Position numbers and translations under genes: made by a program
The notes under the pieces: model-generated
Told to the model about the DNA's origin: nothing
Databases searched by the model: none
Seen by the model: only the letters and a program-made list of their open reading frames with translations
Assembly (NCBI RefSeq): GCF_001594145.1
Contig: NZ_LVCF01000042.1
Span: 124,001-188,000, forward strand
DNA: 64,000 nucleotides
Direction: 5' to 3'
DNA from: Branchiibius sp. NY16-3462-2
GTDB taxonomy: Bacteria; Actinomycetota; Actinomycetes; Actinomycetales; Dermatophilaceae
Part shown: piece after piece, positions 7,943-15,764 of the stretch
Layout: every line of letters begins with the position of its first letter
Numbering within the stretch: position 1 is the stretch's first letter

Positions 7943-8779
7943 CTACGAAGTGAGCGCGGCGACGACCTCGTCGGGTGCTTCGTAGGTCAACATGTGGCCC
8001 TTGCCGTCCAACTCCACGAGCGATGCCGAGGGCAGTTTGTCCACGATCCGCTTCGCCAGGACCGGTGGGGTCAACTTGTCCTTGCTGCCCACCAGCACGG
8101 TCGTGGGGATGTCCGCGAAGTCCGGCAGCACGGCGTACTCGTCATGCTCGGTGATCGCCTTGATGAACCCGGCCATCACCCCGGTCCGGGTCCGGCGGAT
8201 GTCGGCCAGCGTGGCGTCGATCGCCGACTGCGGAGCCCCGGGCGCGAACAGCATCGGCACCATCCGGTCGGCGCGCGCCGCCGGTCCCATCCGGAACGGC
8301 ACGTGCGCCAGCGCCGTCCACACCTGTTTCTCCGCCGGCAACCCCAGCCCGCGCAGACCGCCCGCAGCAGTCGCCACCAGCGCAACGCGACGAACCCGGC
8401 CCAGGGAACCACCACCCCCGGCGTACGCCAGGAGCGTCATCCCACCCATCGAGTGGCCACCCAGGATCAGGTCACCGCTCGGCACCGCCTCGGAGATCAC
8501 GAACTCCAGGTCGGAGCCCAACTGGCGCAACGTCTCGTGGCCGGTGCCGCGCAGGAAGCCGTGGCCGAGTTCGGAGTCGCCGTGCCCGCGTTGGTCATAG
8601 GCGACGATCCCGTATGCCGCGGGCAGCCTCTCGATCACGGGGAGCCACGCGCGGTGGCTGAGGCACCAGCCATGGGCGAGCACCACCGTTGGCGCATCAC
8701 CGGTCGCGGCGCGGGTGAACGCGGCGAGTGTGGCGCCGTCGGCGGCGGTGATCGACATCGGCTGCAAGTCGGTGGGCAA
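7943..8779 (-). CDS. Alpha/beta-fold hydrolase
   Basis: A 278-residue hydrolase. The nucleophile elbow is GHSMG with Ser110, the oxyanion HGW lies at 36-38, and the acid (in GSKDKLTPP) and His (GKGHML near 262) complete the triad. YDQRGHGDS is the usual strand-4 motif. Such enzymes cleave esters, lactones or epoxides, or act on amides; substrate unknown. No signal peptide is obvious. It is divergent from the lipoprotein genes upstream and convergent with clpB. MSITAADG at residue 8 is an alternative start. Confidence 0.85.
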   Translation of the reverse strand: MPTDLQPMSITAADGATLAAFTRAATGDAPTVVLAHGWCLSHRAWLPVIERLPAAYGIVAYDQRGHGDSELGHGFLRGTGHETLRQLGSDLEFVISEAVPSGDLILGGHSMGGMTLLAYAGGGGSLGRVRRVALVATAAGGLRGLGLPAEKQVWTALAHVPFRMGPAARADRMVPMLFAPGAPQSAIDATLADIRRTRTGVMAGFIKAITEHDEYAVLPDFADIPTTVLVGSKDKLTPPVLAKRIVDKLPSASLVELDGKGHMLTYEAPDEVVAALTS

Positions 8780-8826
8780 CGGTGCTCCAATCCCAGTGGC
8801 GTGATCCAGCTCACCCTACCCGCCGG

Positions 8827-8832
8827 TAAGAT
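8827..8832 (+). promoter_or_regulatory. Putative -10 box, leaderless promoter of the lipoprotein-exporter operon
   Basis: TAAGAT followed by 7 nt and the ATG at 8840, with no Shine-Dalgarno sequence between. Confidence 0.4.
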
Positions 8833-8839
8833 CCCGGCC

Positions 8840-9529
8840 ATGCGCCGCCGGACCGTCCTGCTCGGCGCGGTGACGTTGCTGGCCGGATGCAGCTCAGCGA
8901 ACCCGGCTCCGCGCAGCACCGCCAACCCGACGACGCTGCTCGCGGCGGCCCGCGCCAACCTCAACGCCACCCCCGGCGCGCACATCGACATGATCGGTGC
9001 CGACATTCCCAAAGACATCTCGACGGTACTCACGGCGCGTGGTAACGGTGCGCCGACGCCGGCGTGGCAGGGCCGGATCAAACTGCAGACCAAGGGCGTC
9101 GAGGTCTTCATCCCGATCGTCGCGATCAAGGACGACGTCTGGGCGACGCTGCCGTGGAACGACCACATGACCAAGATCGACCCGGCGCACTACAAGTCAC
9201 CCAATCCGGCGATGTACTTCGACAAGGACAAGGGGCTCAGTTCGCTGCTGGCGGTGGTGCGGGAGCCCGCGATCGGTGACAGCCAGCGCAGCGGCGACGC
9301 CATCCTGCAGACCGTCACCGGCACGGTCCCGGCCGGCGAGATCCGCCGGGTCCTCGGCGTGGGCGCGAGCAGCGGCAGTTATGACCTAACCTTCGGCATC
9401 GACGACGCGAGCCGGTTGATCACCCTGCGCATCCAGGGGCCGCTGTTCAAGGACACGACCTGCCGGTACGACGTGACGTTCAGCAAGTACGGCCAGCAGG
9501 TGGATATCCAGCCGCCACAGATCGGGTGA
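8840..9529 (+). CDS. LprG-family lipoprotein, first paralogue
   Basis: A 229-residue lipoprotein: MRRR n-region, hydrophobic stretch and lipobox LLAGC with Cys17. The mature part resembles the LppX/LprAFG family, which binds tri-acylated glycolipids or triacylglycerides in a hydrophobic pocket and hands them across the cell envelope. Recognisable pieces are PTTLLAAARANLNATPGAHIDM, VAIKDDVWATLPW, KIDPAHYKSPNPAMYFD and the terminal VDIQPPQ. The next gene is a paralogue and the third an MFS exporter homologous to P55, the partner of LprG in Mycobacterium tuberculosis (Rv1411c-Rv1410c). Start chosen at the lipoprotein signal. Its stop lies just before the second lipoprotein. Confidence 0.88.
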   Translation: MRRRTVLLGAVTLLAGCSSANPAPRSTANPTTLLAAARANLNATPGAHIDMIGADIPKDISTVLTARGNGAPTPAWQGRIKLQTKGVEVFIPIVAIKDDVWATLPWNDHMTKIDPAHYKSPNPAMYFDKDKGLSSLLAVVREPAIGDSQRSGDAILQTVTGTVPAGEIRRVLGVGASSGSYDLTFGIDDASRLITLRIQGPLFKDTTCRYDVTFSKYGQQVDIQPPQIG

Positions 9530-9567
9530 GCAGCATCACAGCTACTCGCGGGTATGGTTGCGGGACC

Positions 9568-10266
9568 ATGCGTCGTAGATCACTGCTCACCAGCGTTGCC
9601 CTCCTTGCCACTGTCGGGATCACCGGCTGCACGTCCAGCAGCGGACCCAAGCCCACCGATGCCGCGCAGACGCCCACCCAACTCCTGGCCAAGGCGCGGG
9701 ACACGATGAACGCCACGAGCGGCGTACACGTCAATATGGTCGGAAAGGACATCCCCAAGAACTCCAACGCGGTCCTGTCCGCCAAGGGCGACGCCACCCC
9801 CGCCACCCCGGCCTGGAAGGGCAACGTCAACCTGCAGTTCAACGGCACGGCACTGCAGGTGCCCGTCGTCGCGATCAAGGACGACATGTGGGCCCAGATC
9901 TTCGGCAGCGAGCAGAAGATCGACCCGGCCAAGTACAAAGTGCCCAACCCGGCCAGCTTCTTCGACAAGGAGCACGGACTCGGCTCGTTGCTGGGCAAGG
10001 TCACGGACGCGAAGTTCGGCGACGAGAAGCGCGTCGGCAAGGTCATCGTCCAGACCGTCAGTGGCAGCATCGCGGCCGCCGAGGTGCACTCGGTCTTCTC
10101 GATCGGCCCACAGACCGGCAAGTACGACTTCACCTTCGGTATCGACGAGGGCACCAATCAGCTACTCACGATGATTATCGACGGCCCGTTCTACTTCAAC
10201 GCGAATGCGAGCTATGACGTCAGTTTCGATTCCTACGGCCAGACCGTCGACATCCAAGCGCCCTAA
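9568..10266 (+). CDS. LprG-family lipoprotein, second paralogue
   Basis: A 232-residue lipoprotein with lipobox GITGC (Cys21). It is clearly homologous to the preceding protein over its whole length: GVHVNMVGKDIPK, VVAIKDDMWAQIF, KIDPAKYKVPNPASFFD and YDFTFGIDEG match equivalent positions. The tandem pair therefore arose by duplication. The ATG at 9568 begins the signal; a GTG at 9526 would overlap the previous stop but add 14 poor residues. The end overlaps the start of the MFS gene by about 50-60 bp, implying coupled translation. Expected role: glycolipid carrier working with the exporter. Confidence 0.88.
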   Translation: MRRRSLLTSVALLATVGITGCTSSSGPKPTDAAQTPTQLLAKARDTMNATSGVHVNMVGKDIPKNSNAVLSAKGDATPATPAWKGNVNLQFNGTALQVPVVAIKDDMWAQIFGSEQKIDPAKYKVPNPASFFDKEHGLGSLLGKVTDAKFGDEKRVGKVIVQTVSGSIAAAEVHSVFSIGPQTGKYDFTFGIDEGTNQLLTMIIDGPFYFNANASYDVSFDSYGQTVDIQAP

Positions 10267-11929
10267 GGGACTGCTGACGGCGGCGTCGTTCGCCGTCGCG
10301 TTGGCCGCGGCCGACACCTACGTCGTCGTCCTCGCGATCACGGACATGATGTCCGGGGTCGGTCTGTCGATCGATGAGTTGCAGAAGGCCACGCCGATCA
10401 TCTCCGGCTTCCTGCTGGGTTACGTGGCCGTCCTGCCATTGATCGGCCGCCTGTCCGACCTGGTCTCCCGGCAACGAATCCTGTTGTTGTGTTTGGCAAT
10501 CTTCGTGGTCGGCTCCTGCATCACCGCGCTCGCGACCGACCTGCCGACGCTGATCGGCGGTCGCGTCGTGCAGGGCATCGGCGGTGGCGGGTTGGTGCCA
10601 GGCACCCTGGCGCTGGTCGCTGACCTGTGGCCGCGGGGCAAGCGGGGTACGCCGCTGGGCATCGTCGGTGCCGTCCAGGAGTTGGGCTCGGTGCTGGGTC
10701 CGCTGCTCGGTGCGCTGATCCTGGTGATCGCTGACTGGCGAATGATCTTCTGGGTCAACGCTGTTCTCGGGGTGGCGCTGGCCATCTCTATCCGCGCGAT
10801 CGGCGGGCCACAACCGCTCGCGGACAGCACCCGCAAGGTGCCGTTGTGGTGGGGCTGGCTGACGGGCCTGGTGGCGCTGGTTGCCGGCGTGCTGTTCTGG
10901 CTGGCGTTGGCCGCGCCCGATGTGCTGGCCCAATCCGTGCAGTGGTGGGGCGCTGCCTTCGTCCCGTACGGCGATCACACGGCTCGGTTGTTCACCCCCA
11001 TCGGCGTGTGGGCCACGATCGCGATCGTGCTCGCGGTGCTGCTCTCGGCCCGGTACTGGTGGCCGATCCTGCGGCAGGTCGACCTGATCGGCGCGCTGCT
11101 GATGGCGGTCTTCCTGGGCTGCATCGTGCTGACCTTCTCCACCACCAATCCGGAGAAGCAGGTCGTCGGCCCGATGGGTCTGTGGCTGCTTCCGGTGGCA
11201 GTGATCGCGGCGGTCCTCTTCGTGGTCCGACAGCGGACGGCTGCCGTCCCGTTGATCACCAAGGGGACTGTGGTGGGCCGGGTCATCCCGGCGCTGATTG
11301 CGTCCCTGCTCGTGGGCGCCTCGTTGGTCGCGGTCATCGTCGACGTGCCGCTGCTGGCCCGTCTGACCAGTGATGGCGGGGAGACCGAGGCCGCGTTCGT
11401 GCTGGTCCGCTTCCTATTCGCAGTCCCGGTCGGCGCGTTGATCGGTGGCTACCTGCTGCGCCGGTTCGGGCCAGCTTTCATCGCCTCGGCTGGACTGGTG
11501 CTGGCCGGTCTGGGTCTGATCGTCATGTCCACGTGGGGGTTCGGCTCCTTGGAGTCCTGGGTGTCGTGGCCGGTGCTGATCCTGGTCGGCCTGGGTTTCG
11601 GTGCCGCGATCGCCCCGGTGAACGACGCCGCGCTCGCGGACGCCACCGAGGAGGCGCACGGCGTCGTGTCCTCCCTGGTGGTTGTGTGCCGGATGATCGG
11701 CATGGTCCTGGGGTTGGCGCTGCTGACCGCGATCGGGCTGCACCGCTTCTACGCGCAGATCGAGTCGATGACCAAGCCGACGGTGCAGCAACTGGCCGAG
11801 GCCGGTGTCACGCAGTGTCAGACGGTGTTCTTCGGCGCGGGCGTGCTGGCGTTGATCGCGGCGGGCGTCTGCTGGTTCCTCGGCCGGGAGCGGATCGCGG
11901 TGCCGGAGGACGCGACCCCGTTCCTCTGA
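10214..11929 (+). CDS. P55-like MFS exporter (14 helices)
   Basis: A 571-residue major facilitator of the drug:H+ antiporter type with 14 predicted helices. The N-terminus (SFAVALAAADTYVVVLAITD, then LLGYVAVLPLIGRLSDLVSR) closely follows P55/Rv1410c, including motif A (GRLSDLVSRQR) and motif C-like GAVQELGSVLGPLLGA. P55 with LprG exports triacylated lipids and confers drug tolerance in mycobacteria; the same pairing here argues for the same job. Starts at ATG 10214 or 10205, both inside the upstream CDS. A palindrome follows the stop. Confidence 0.88.
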   Translation: MTSVSIPTARPSTSKRPKGLLTAASFAVALAAADTYVVVLAITDMMSGVGLSIDELQKATPIISGFLLGYVAVLPLIGRLSDLVSRQRILLLCLAIFVVGSCITALATDLPTLIGGRVVQGIGGGGLVPGTLALVADLWPRGKRGTPLGIVGAVQELGSVLGPLLGALILVIADWRMIFWVNAVLGVALAISIRAIGGPQPLADSTRKVPLWWGWLTGLVALVAGVLFWLALAAPDVLAQSVQWWGAAFVPYGDHTARLFTPIGVWATIAIVLAVLLSARYWWPILRQVDLIGALLMAVFLGCIVLTFSTTNPEKQVVGPMGLWLLPVAVIAAVLFVVRQRTAAVPLITKGTVVGRVIPALIASLLVGASLVAVIVDVPLLARLTSDGGETEAAFVLVRFLFAVPVGALIGGYLLRRFGPAFIASAGLVLAGLGLIVMSTWGFGSLESWVSWPVLILVGLGFGAAIAPVNDAALADATEEAHGVVSSLVVVCRMIGMVLGLALLTAIGLHRFYAQIESMTKPTVQQLAEAGVTQCQTVFFGAGVLALIAAGVCWFLGRERIAVPEDATPFL

Positions 11930-11946
11930 TCCGGGCCCACCGATTC

Positions 11947-12012
11947 TGAGGACATCGACGTTCCTGAGGATGTGCGCTGCAGGGAGCGTCCTCAGGAACG
12001 TCGCGATCCTCA
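11947..12012. repeat. Large intergenic palindrome, family B
   Basis: Arms 11947-11970 and 11989-12012 are 24-bp inverted repeats with three mismatches around an 18-nt loop; the inner CGACGTTCCTGAGGA is perfect. It fills the gap between the convergent exporter and monooxygenase genes and probably ends both transcripts, although no T tract follows. Confidence 0.7.
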
Positions 12013-12035
12013 AAAACGTGAACGCATCGTTCGAG

Positions 12036-13460
12036 TCAGGCGAACTGGAAGTCGACCAGATTGGCCTTGCGGACGCGCCGCTCGTATTCGGCAACCGACG
12101 ACGGCCAGACCCGGTTGACTGCGTCCGGGCCGAAGGCGCTGCGCTCCATTCGGCGGTCGAGTTCCGTCCGCAGCGCGGGCACGACCTGCGGGCGGACCTG
12201 GACGGTGTCGACGTGCCGCCGGTCGGTCTCGTTCAACACCCTCATGATGAGGTCGGTCTGGGCCTCGAACATCGGGATCACGGAGGTCCAGGGCACCTGC
12301 GTGTTAGGACCGCCGAGCAGGAACAGGTTGGGTAGGTCGGGCAGAGCGACCCCGAAGTAGGAGGAGACCGGGCCCGCGAACCGCTCGGCCAACCCCGCGC
12401 CGTCGGCGGCACGTACGTCGATCAGCCGCAGGGCGCCGTACGTCTCGAATCCGGTCGCCAGGATGATCGCATCGCACGGACACTCCTGACCACCGGCGGT
12501 GAGAACCGCTGTCGCAGTGACGGATTCGATGGGAGAGGTCACGAGGGTGACGGTGTCGCGGGCCAACGCCGGCAGGTAGTCGTTGCTGTGGATGACCGTA
12601 CTCTGCCCGAGGTGATCGGTCGGGCTGAGTGCCGCGCGCAGAGTGGGATCAGGCACGCTGCGCGCCAGGTAGGCGCTGGCCAACTTTTCCTGGGCGCGCA
12701 GCAACGAGGGTCGGGTGGTGTAGCCGACCCCGGAGGCTTCGGCGGTGGCGCGCAACTTCAACCGGTGCGCCTTCATCAACCATGGCCGGTGCTCGTAGGC
12801 GTTCGCCAACCCGTCGGCGTACCCGGGATCCAGGTGGGGCAGCACCCACGGCGCTTGTTGCTGGAAGACCGTGACAGCCGCAGCGTCGGATACTAACTCG
12901 GGGATGAGTTGGCCTGCGGCACAACCGGTTCCGATGACTGCGACGCGCTCACCAACGATGGGCACGGACGGGTCCCAGGAGCTGGTGTGCATCACTGCAC
13001 CCTCGAAGGACTCCAGGCCGGGTAGGTGCGGCAGGTGCGGATCGCCGTACTGGCCGACGGCAAGGATCAGATGGCGAGCGGTCAGCTGCTCGAACTCACC
13101 CTCACTGGTGACGATCGCGCATTCCCACGCCGACCCGGTGAACCGCGCCGCCTGCACCGTGGTGTTGAACCGGATATGCGGCAGGACGCCGTAGTGCTCG
13201 GCGCAGAAGGCCAGGTAGTCGTGGATCTCGTCGCCGGGGGCGTGCGCGCGTGACCAGAGCGGATTGGGCTCGAAGGAGTAGGAATACAGGTGAGCGGGGG
13301 AATCGGCCGTGACCCCCGGGTAGCGGTTGTCGCGCCAGACGCCGCCGAGGTCGCCCGCCCGCTCCAGCACGGCGTACGAGCGACCCGCCTGCTGCAGGGC
13401 GATGGCCATCCCGAGCCCGGCGAACCCGGCTCCGATGACGACAACGTCTACTTCGGCCAT
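12036..13460 (-). CDS. Baeyer-Villiger-type flavin monooxygenase
   Basis: A 474-residue NADPH- and FAD-dependent monooxygenase. GAGFAG (10-15) is the FAD Rossmann motif; the BVMO fingerprint FxGxxxHxxxWD is present as FEGAVMHTSSWD (152-163); GTGCAAG near 177 is the NADPH Rossmann motif; an ATGFETYG motif lies near 350. The enzyme should insert oxygen next to a carbonyl, giving esters or lactones, or oxygenate heteroatoms. It is divergent from an acyl-CoA ligase, which may act on the carboxylic acids produced. Substrate unknown. Confidence 0.85.
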   Translation of the reverse strand: MAEVDVVVIGAGFAGLGMAIALQQAGRSYAVLERAGDLGGVWRDNRYPGVTADSPAHLYSYSFEPNPLWSRAHAPGDEIHDYLAFCAEHYGVLPHIRFNTTVQAARFTGSAWECAIVTSEGEFEQLTARHLILAVGQYGDPHLPHLPGLESFEGAVMHTSSWDPSVPIVGERVAVIGTGCAAGQLIPELVSDAAAVTVFQQQAPWVLPHLDPGYADGLANAYEHRPWLMKAHRLKLRATAEASGVGYTTRPSLLRAQEKLASAYLARSVPDPTLRAALSPTDHLGQSTVIHSNDYLPALARDTVTLVTSPIESVTATAVLTAGGQECPCDAIILATGFETYGALRLIDVRAADGAGLAERFAGPVSSYFGVALPDLPNLFLLGGPNTQVPWTSVIPMFEAQTDLIMRVLNETDRRHVDTVQVRPQVVPALRTELDRRMERSAFGPDAVNRVWPSSVAEYERRVRKANLVDFQFA

Positions 13461-13542
13461 AACCCAACGTTAGTTGGCGACCCGCGTGCCGCCGCGACAG
13501 TGGCCGGGGCAGAATGATGGTGACCCAACTCACAGGGAGACG

Positions 13543-15078
13543 ATGATGGAGTTTCCGCTCACTGTCCGTGATTTCCTCGACCGCGCCGTGACGGTCTACC
13601 CCGACCGTGTCGCGGTCGTTGACGAGCCCGATCAACCGGCGCCCCCGTTCGGCGGCGGGACGCTCACCTACGCCCAGATGGACCAGCTCGCCCGCAACCA
13701 GGCGGCCAACCTCGATCGTCTCGGGGTGCCCGTCGGGGGTCGCGTCGCCATCGTGTCGCAGAACAGCGCCCGCATGCTCACCTCGTTCTTCGGCGTCTCC
13801 GGGTGGGGTCGTGTGCTGGTCCCGGTGAACTTCCGGTTGTCCGTGGCCGAGGTCGAGTACATCGTCGAGCACAGTGGTGCAGAGGTCGTCATGATTGACC
13901 CCGAGCTGGAGCCGATCATCGAAAACATCACGGCCAAGCACGTTTTCGTGCTCGGGCGCGACGACGAGCAGATCTGGGGATCGACTGGTGCCGAGCCCGA
14001 GCCGTGGGAGGGCGACGAGCGCGCGACCGCGACCATCAACTACACCTCGGGTACGACGGCCCGCCCCAAGGGCGTGCAACTCACCCACCGCAACAACTGG
14101 CTGAACGCCACCGTCTTCGCGCTGCACACCGGAGTCACCGACCGCGACGTCTACCTGCACACGCTGCCGATGTTCCACGCCAACGGCTGGGGGATGCCGT
14201 ACGCCATCACCGGACTGGGTGGCAAGCACATCGTGCTGCGCAAGGTCGACGGAGCCGAGATCCTGCGCCGCGTCGAGAAGTTCGGCGTGACGCTGATGTG
14301 TGCGGCGCCGGCGGTAGTGACCGCTGCGCTGGATGCAGCAAAGGACTGGGACGGTCCGATCCCCGGCCGCGACAAGACCCGCATCGTGGTGGCGGGAGCG
14401 CCGCCACCGACCCGGGTCATCGAGCGCGTGCGTGAGGAACTGGGCTGGGAGTTCATCCAGATCTACGGCCTGACCGAGACCGCTCCGCTGCTGACGATGT
14501 CCCGGATGCGCGAGGAGTGGGACGACCTGGACGCCAGCGAGCAGGCCCGGAAGTTGGGTCGCGCTGGGGCTCCTGTACTCGGCGTACGGGTCAAGATCGA
14601 CGCGACCGGCGAGGTGCTCGCGCAGAGCAACCACAACCTCGACGCCTACTGGGATAACCCTGGCGCGACGGGGGAGGCGCAGGCGCAGAACTGGTTCCAC
14701 ACCGGCGACGGCGGCACCTTCGACGACGGCTACCTGACGATCGCGGACCGCAAGAAGGACGTGATCATCTCTGGCGGTGAGAACGTGTCCTCGATCGAGG
14801 TGGAGGACGCGATCATCTCCCACCCCGCGGTCCGGGAGGCGGCGGTCATCGGCATTCCGGACGAAAAGTGGGGTGAGTTGGTCACGGCTCTGGTCGTGGT
14901 CGAATCCGACATCACCGCAGAGGAACTCATCGCCCACTGCCGGACGCGGCTGGCCGGGTACAAGCTGCCCAAGAAGGTGGAGTTCCGCGACGAGTTGGCG
15001 CGTACGGCCACCGGCAAGTTGCAGAAGTTCAAGCTGCGGCAGCCGTACTGGGAGGGTAAGGCGCGTCAGGTGAACTGA
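13543..15078 (+). CDS. Acyl-CoA synthetase (AMP-forming, FadD-like)
   Basis: A 511-residue ANL-superfamily ligase. Motif I YTSGTTARPKG starts at residue 167; YGLTETAPL is the A5 motif; the hinge and C-terminal domain show RKKDVIISGGENVSSIEVE and the catalytic Lys segment ATGKLQKFKL. It activates a carboxylate with ATP and transfers it to CoA. Context with the divergent Baeyer-Villiger enzyme suggests a medium-chain or cyclic acid, but this is inference. AGGGAGA precedes two consecutive ATG codons (13543, 13546); either may start the protein. Confidence 0.9.
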   Translation: MMEFPLTVRDFLDRAVTVYPDRVAVVDEPDQPAPPFGGGTLTYAQMDQLARNQAANLDRLGVPVGGRVAIVSQNSARMLTSFFGVSGWGRVLVPVNFRLSVAEVEYIVEHSGAEVVMIDPELEPIIENITAKHVFVLGRDDEQIWGSTGAEPEPWEGDERATATINYTSGTTARPKGVQLTHRNNWLNATVFALHTGVTDRDVYLHTLPMFHANGWGMPYAITGLGGKHIVLRKVDGAEILRRVEKFGVTLMCAAPAVVTAALDAAKDWDGPIPGRDKTRIVVAGAPPPTRVIERVREELGWEFIQIYGLTETAPLLTMSRMREEWDDLDASEQARKLGRAGAPVLGVRVKIDATGEVLAQSNHNLDAYWDNPGATGEAQAQNWFHTGDGGTFDDGYLTIADRKKDVIISGGENVSSIEVEDAIISHPAVREAAVIGIPDEKWGELVTALVVVESDITAEELIAHCRTRLAGYKLPKKVEFRDELARTATGKLQKFKLRQPYWEGKARQVN

Positions 15079-15081
15079 GGC

Positions 15082-15113
15082 TACCTGAGTGCTACTGGGG
15101 TAGCATTCAGGTA
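15082..15113. promoter_or_regulatory. Palindromic operator over the mazE start
   Basis: TACCTGAGTGCTAC (15082-15095) and GTAGCATTCAGGTA (15100-15113) are inverted 14-bp arms with one mismatch around TGGG. The right arm contains TAGCAT (15101-15106), a -10 candidate 6 nt before the ATG at 15113, so repressor binding would cover the promoter. Expected ligand: the MazE-MazF complex (autoregulation). Confidence 0.7.
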
Positions 15114-15343
15114 TGAAGATCAGCGTAAGCCTCTCCGAGGAGGACCTTGCTGCGCTTGACTCGTATGCCGAGGCAGCGGGGTTGGCGTCTCGTTCGGCTG
15201 CCATTCAGGACGCCATCCGGCGGCTCGGGGACGCGGACCTCGAGGGTGCGTACGCCGATGCGTGGGATGAGTGGGAGGCGTCCGGGCAGGCCGCGGATTG
15301 GGAAAGCACCGCGTCCGACGGGCTGGTCGATGTTCCGCGGTGA
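15113..15343 (+). CDS. MazE-type antitoxin (ribbon-helix-helix)
   Basis: A 76-residue protein with an RHH DNA-binding N-terminus: strand MKISVSLSEEDL, helix AALDSYAEAAG, turn LASRSAAI and helix QDAIRRLG. The acidic C-terminal tail (about 42-76, rich in Asp, Glu and Trp) is the toxin-neutralising part. It overlaps the mazF gene by 14 bp and is preceded by an operator palindrome that includes the start codon. No ribosome binding site is visible and translation is probably leaderless. Confidence 0.85.
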   Translation: MKISVSLSEEDLAALDSYAEAAGLASRSAAIQDAIRRLGDADLEGAYADAWDEWEASGQAADWESTASDGLVDVPR

Positions 15344-15677
15344 GATACGTCTGGTGGATCTGGATCCGGCGCGTCCCGGAGAGGCGAACAAACGCCGTCC
15401 GGCTGTGCTGGTCAGTAATGACCGGGCGAACGCCACGGCCGCGCGGCTTGGCCGGGGTGTCGTCACCGTCGTGCCCGTGACCAGCGCGGTCACGCGCGTG
15501 TACCCCTTTCAGGTTCTGCTGAGTCCTGACGAAACCGGGCTGCGCGTGGCGTCCAAGGCGCAGGCGGAGCAGGTCCGTTCCGTCTCGGTTTCACGCGTGG
15601 GCAGCGTGGTGGGCCGGGTGCCGGTAGGTCTGATGGCGCGGCTGGATGATGCGCTGCGGCTGCATCTCCAGCTCTAG
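15330..15677 (+). CDS. MazF-type endoribonuclease toxin
   Basis: A 115-residue toxin of the CcdB/MazF fold. It opens MFRGEIRLVDLDPARPGEANKRR, matching the conserved MxRGEIwlvdLdPtrG.E..K.RP pattern with the catalytic Arg region, then PAVLVSND and VVTVVPVTSAV. It cuts mRNA at short sequence motifs when freed from the antitoxin. ATG 15330 lies inside the antitoxin gene (14-bp overlap), the usual coupled order. The recognition sequence cannot be predicted. Confidence 0.88.
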   Translation: MFRGEIRLVDLDPARPGEANKRRPAVLVSNDRANATAARLGRGVVTVVPVTSAVTRVYPFQVLLSPDETGLRVASKAQAEQVRSVSVSRVGSVVGRVPVGLMARLDDALRLHLQL

Positions 15678-15747
15678 CTGCCAACCCTTTTGACGTCGTG
15701 GTGACCCGGATTCTGCGATTCGAGGGCGCTACGGCGCCAAAAAGGTC

Positions 15748-15757
15748 GGGGGGGGGG
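15748..15757 (+). repeat. Homopolymeric G tract (10 G)
   Basis: Ten consecutive G bases in the short gap between the mazF stop (15677) and the stop of the minus-strand oxidoreductase (15765). It is not within a coding region as annotated. Confidence 0.9.
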
Positions 15758-15764
15758 TCGAGGC

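Noticed and set aside
13102..15204. Very long minus-strand open frame opposite the acyl-CoA ligase
   Set aside because: High-GC antisense frame; the plus strand encodes a complete ANL ligase with all motifs.
15725..15745. GGCGC-TACG-GCGCC followed by AAAAA as a terminator
   Set aside because: The A tract is on the wrong side for the plus strand and the stem is only 5 bp; not convincing.
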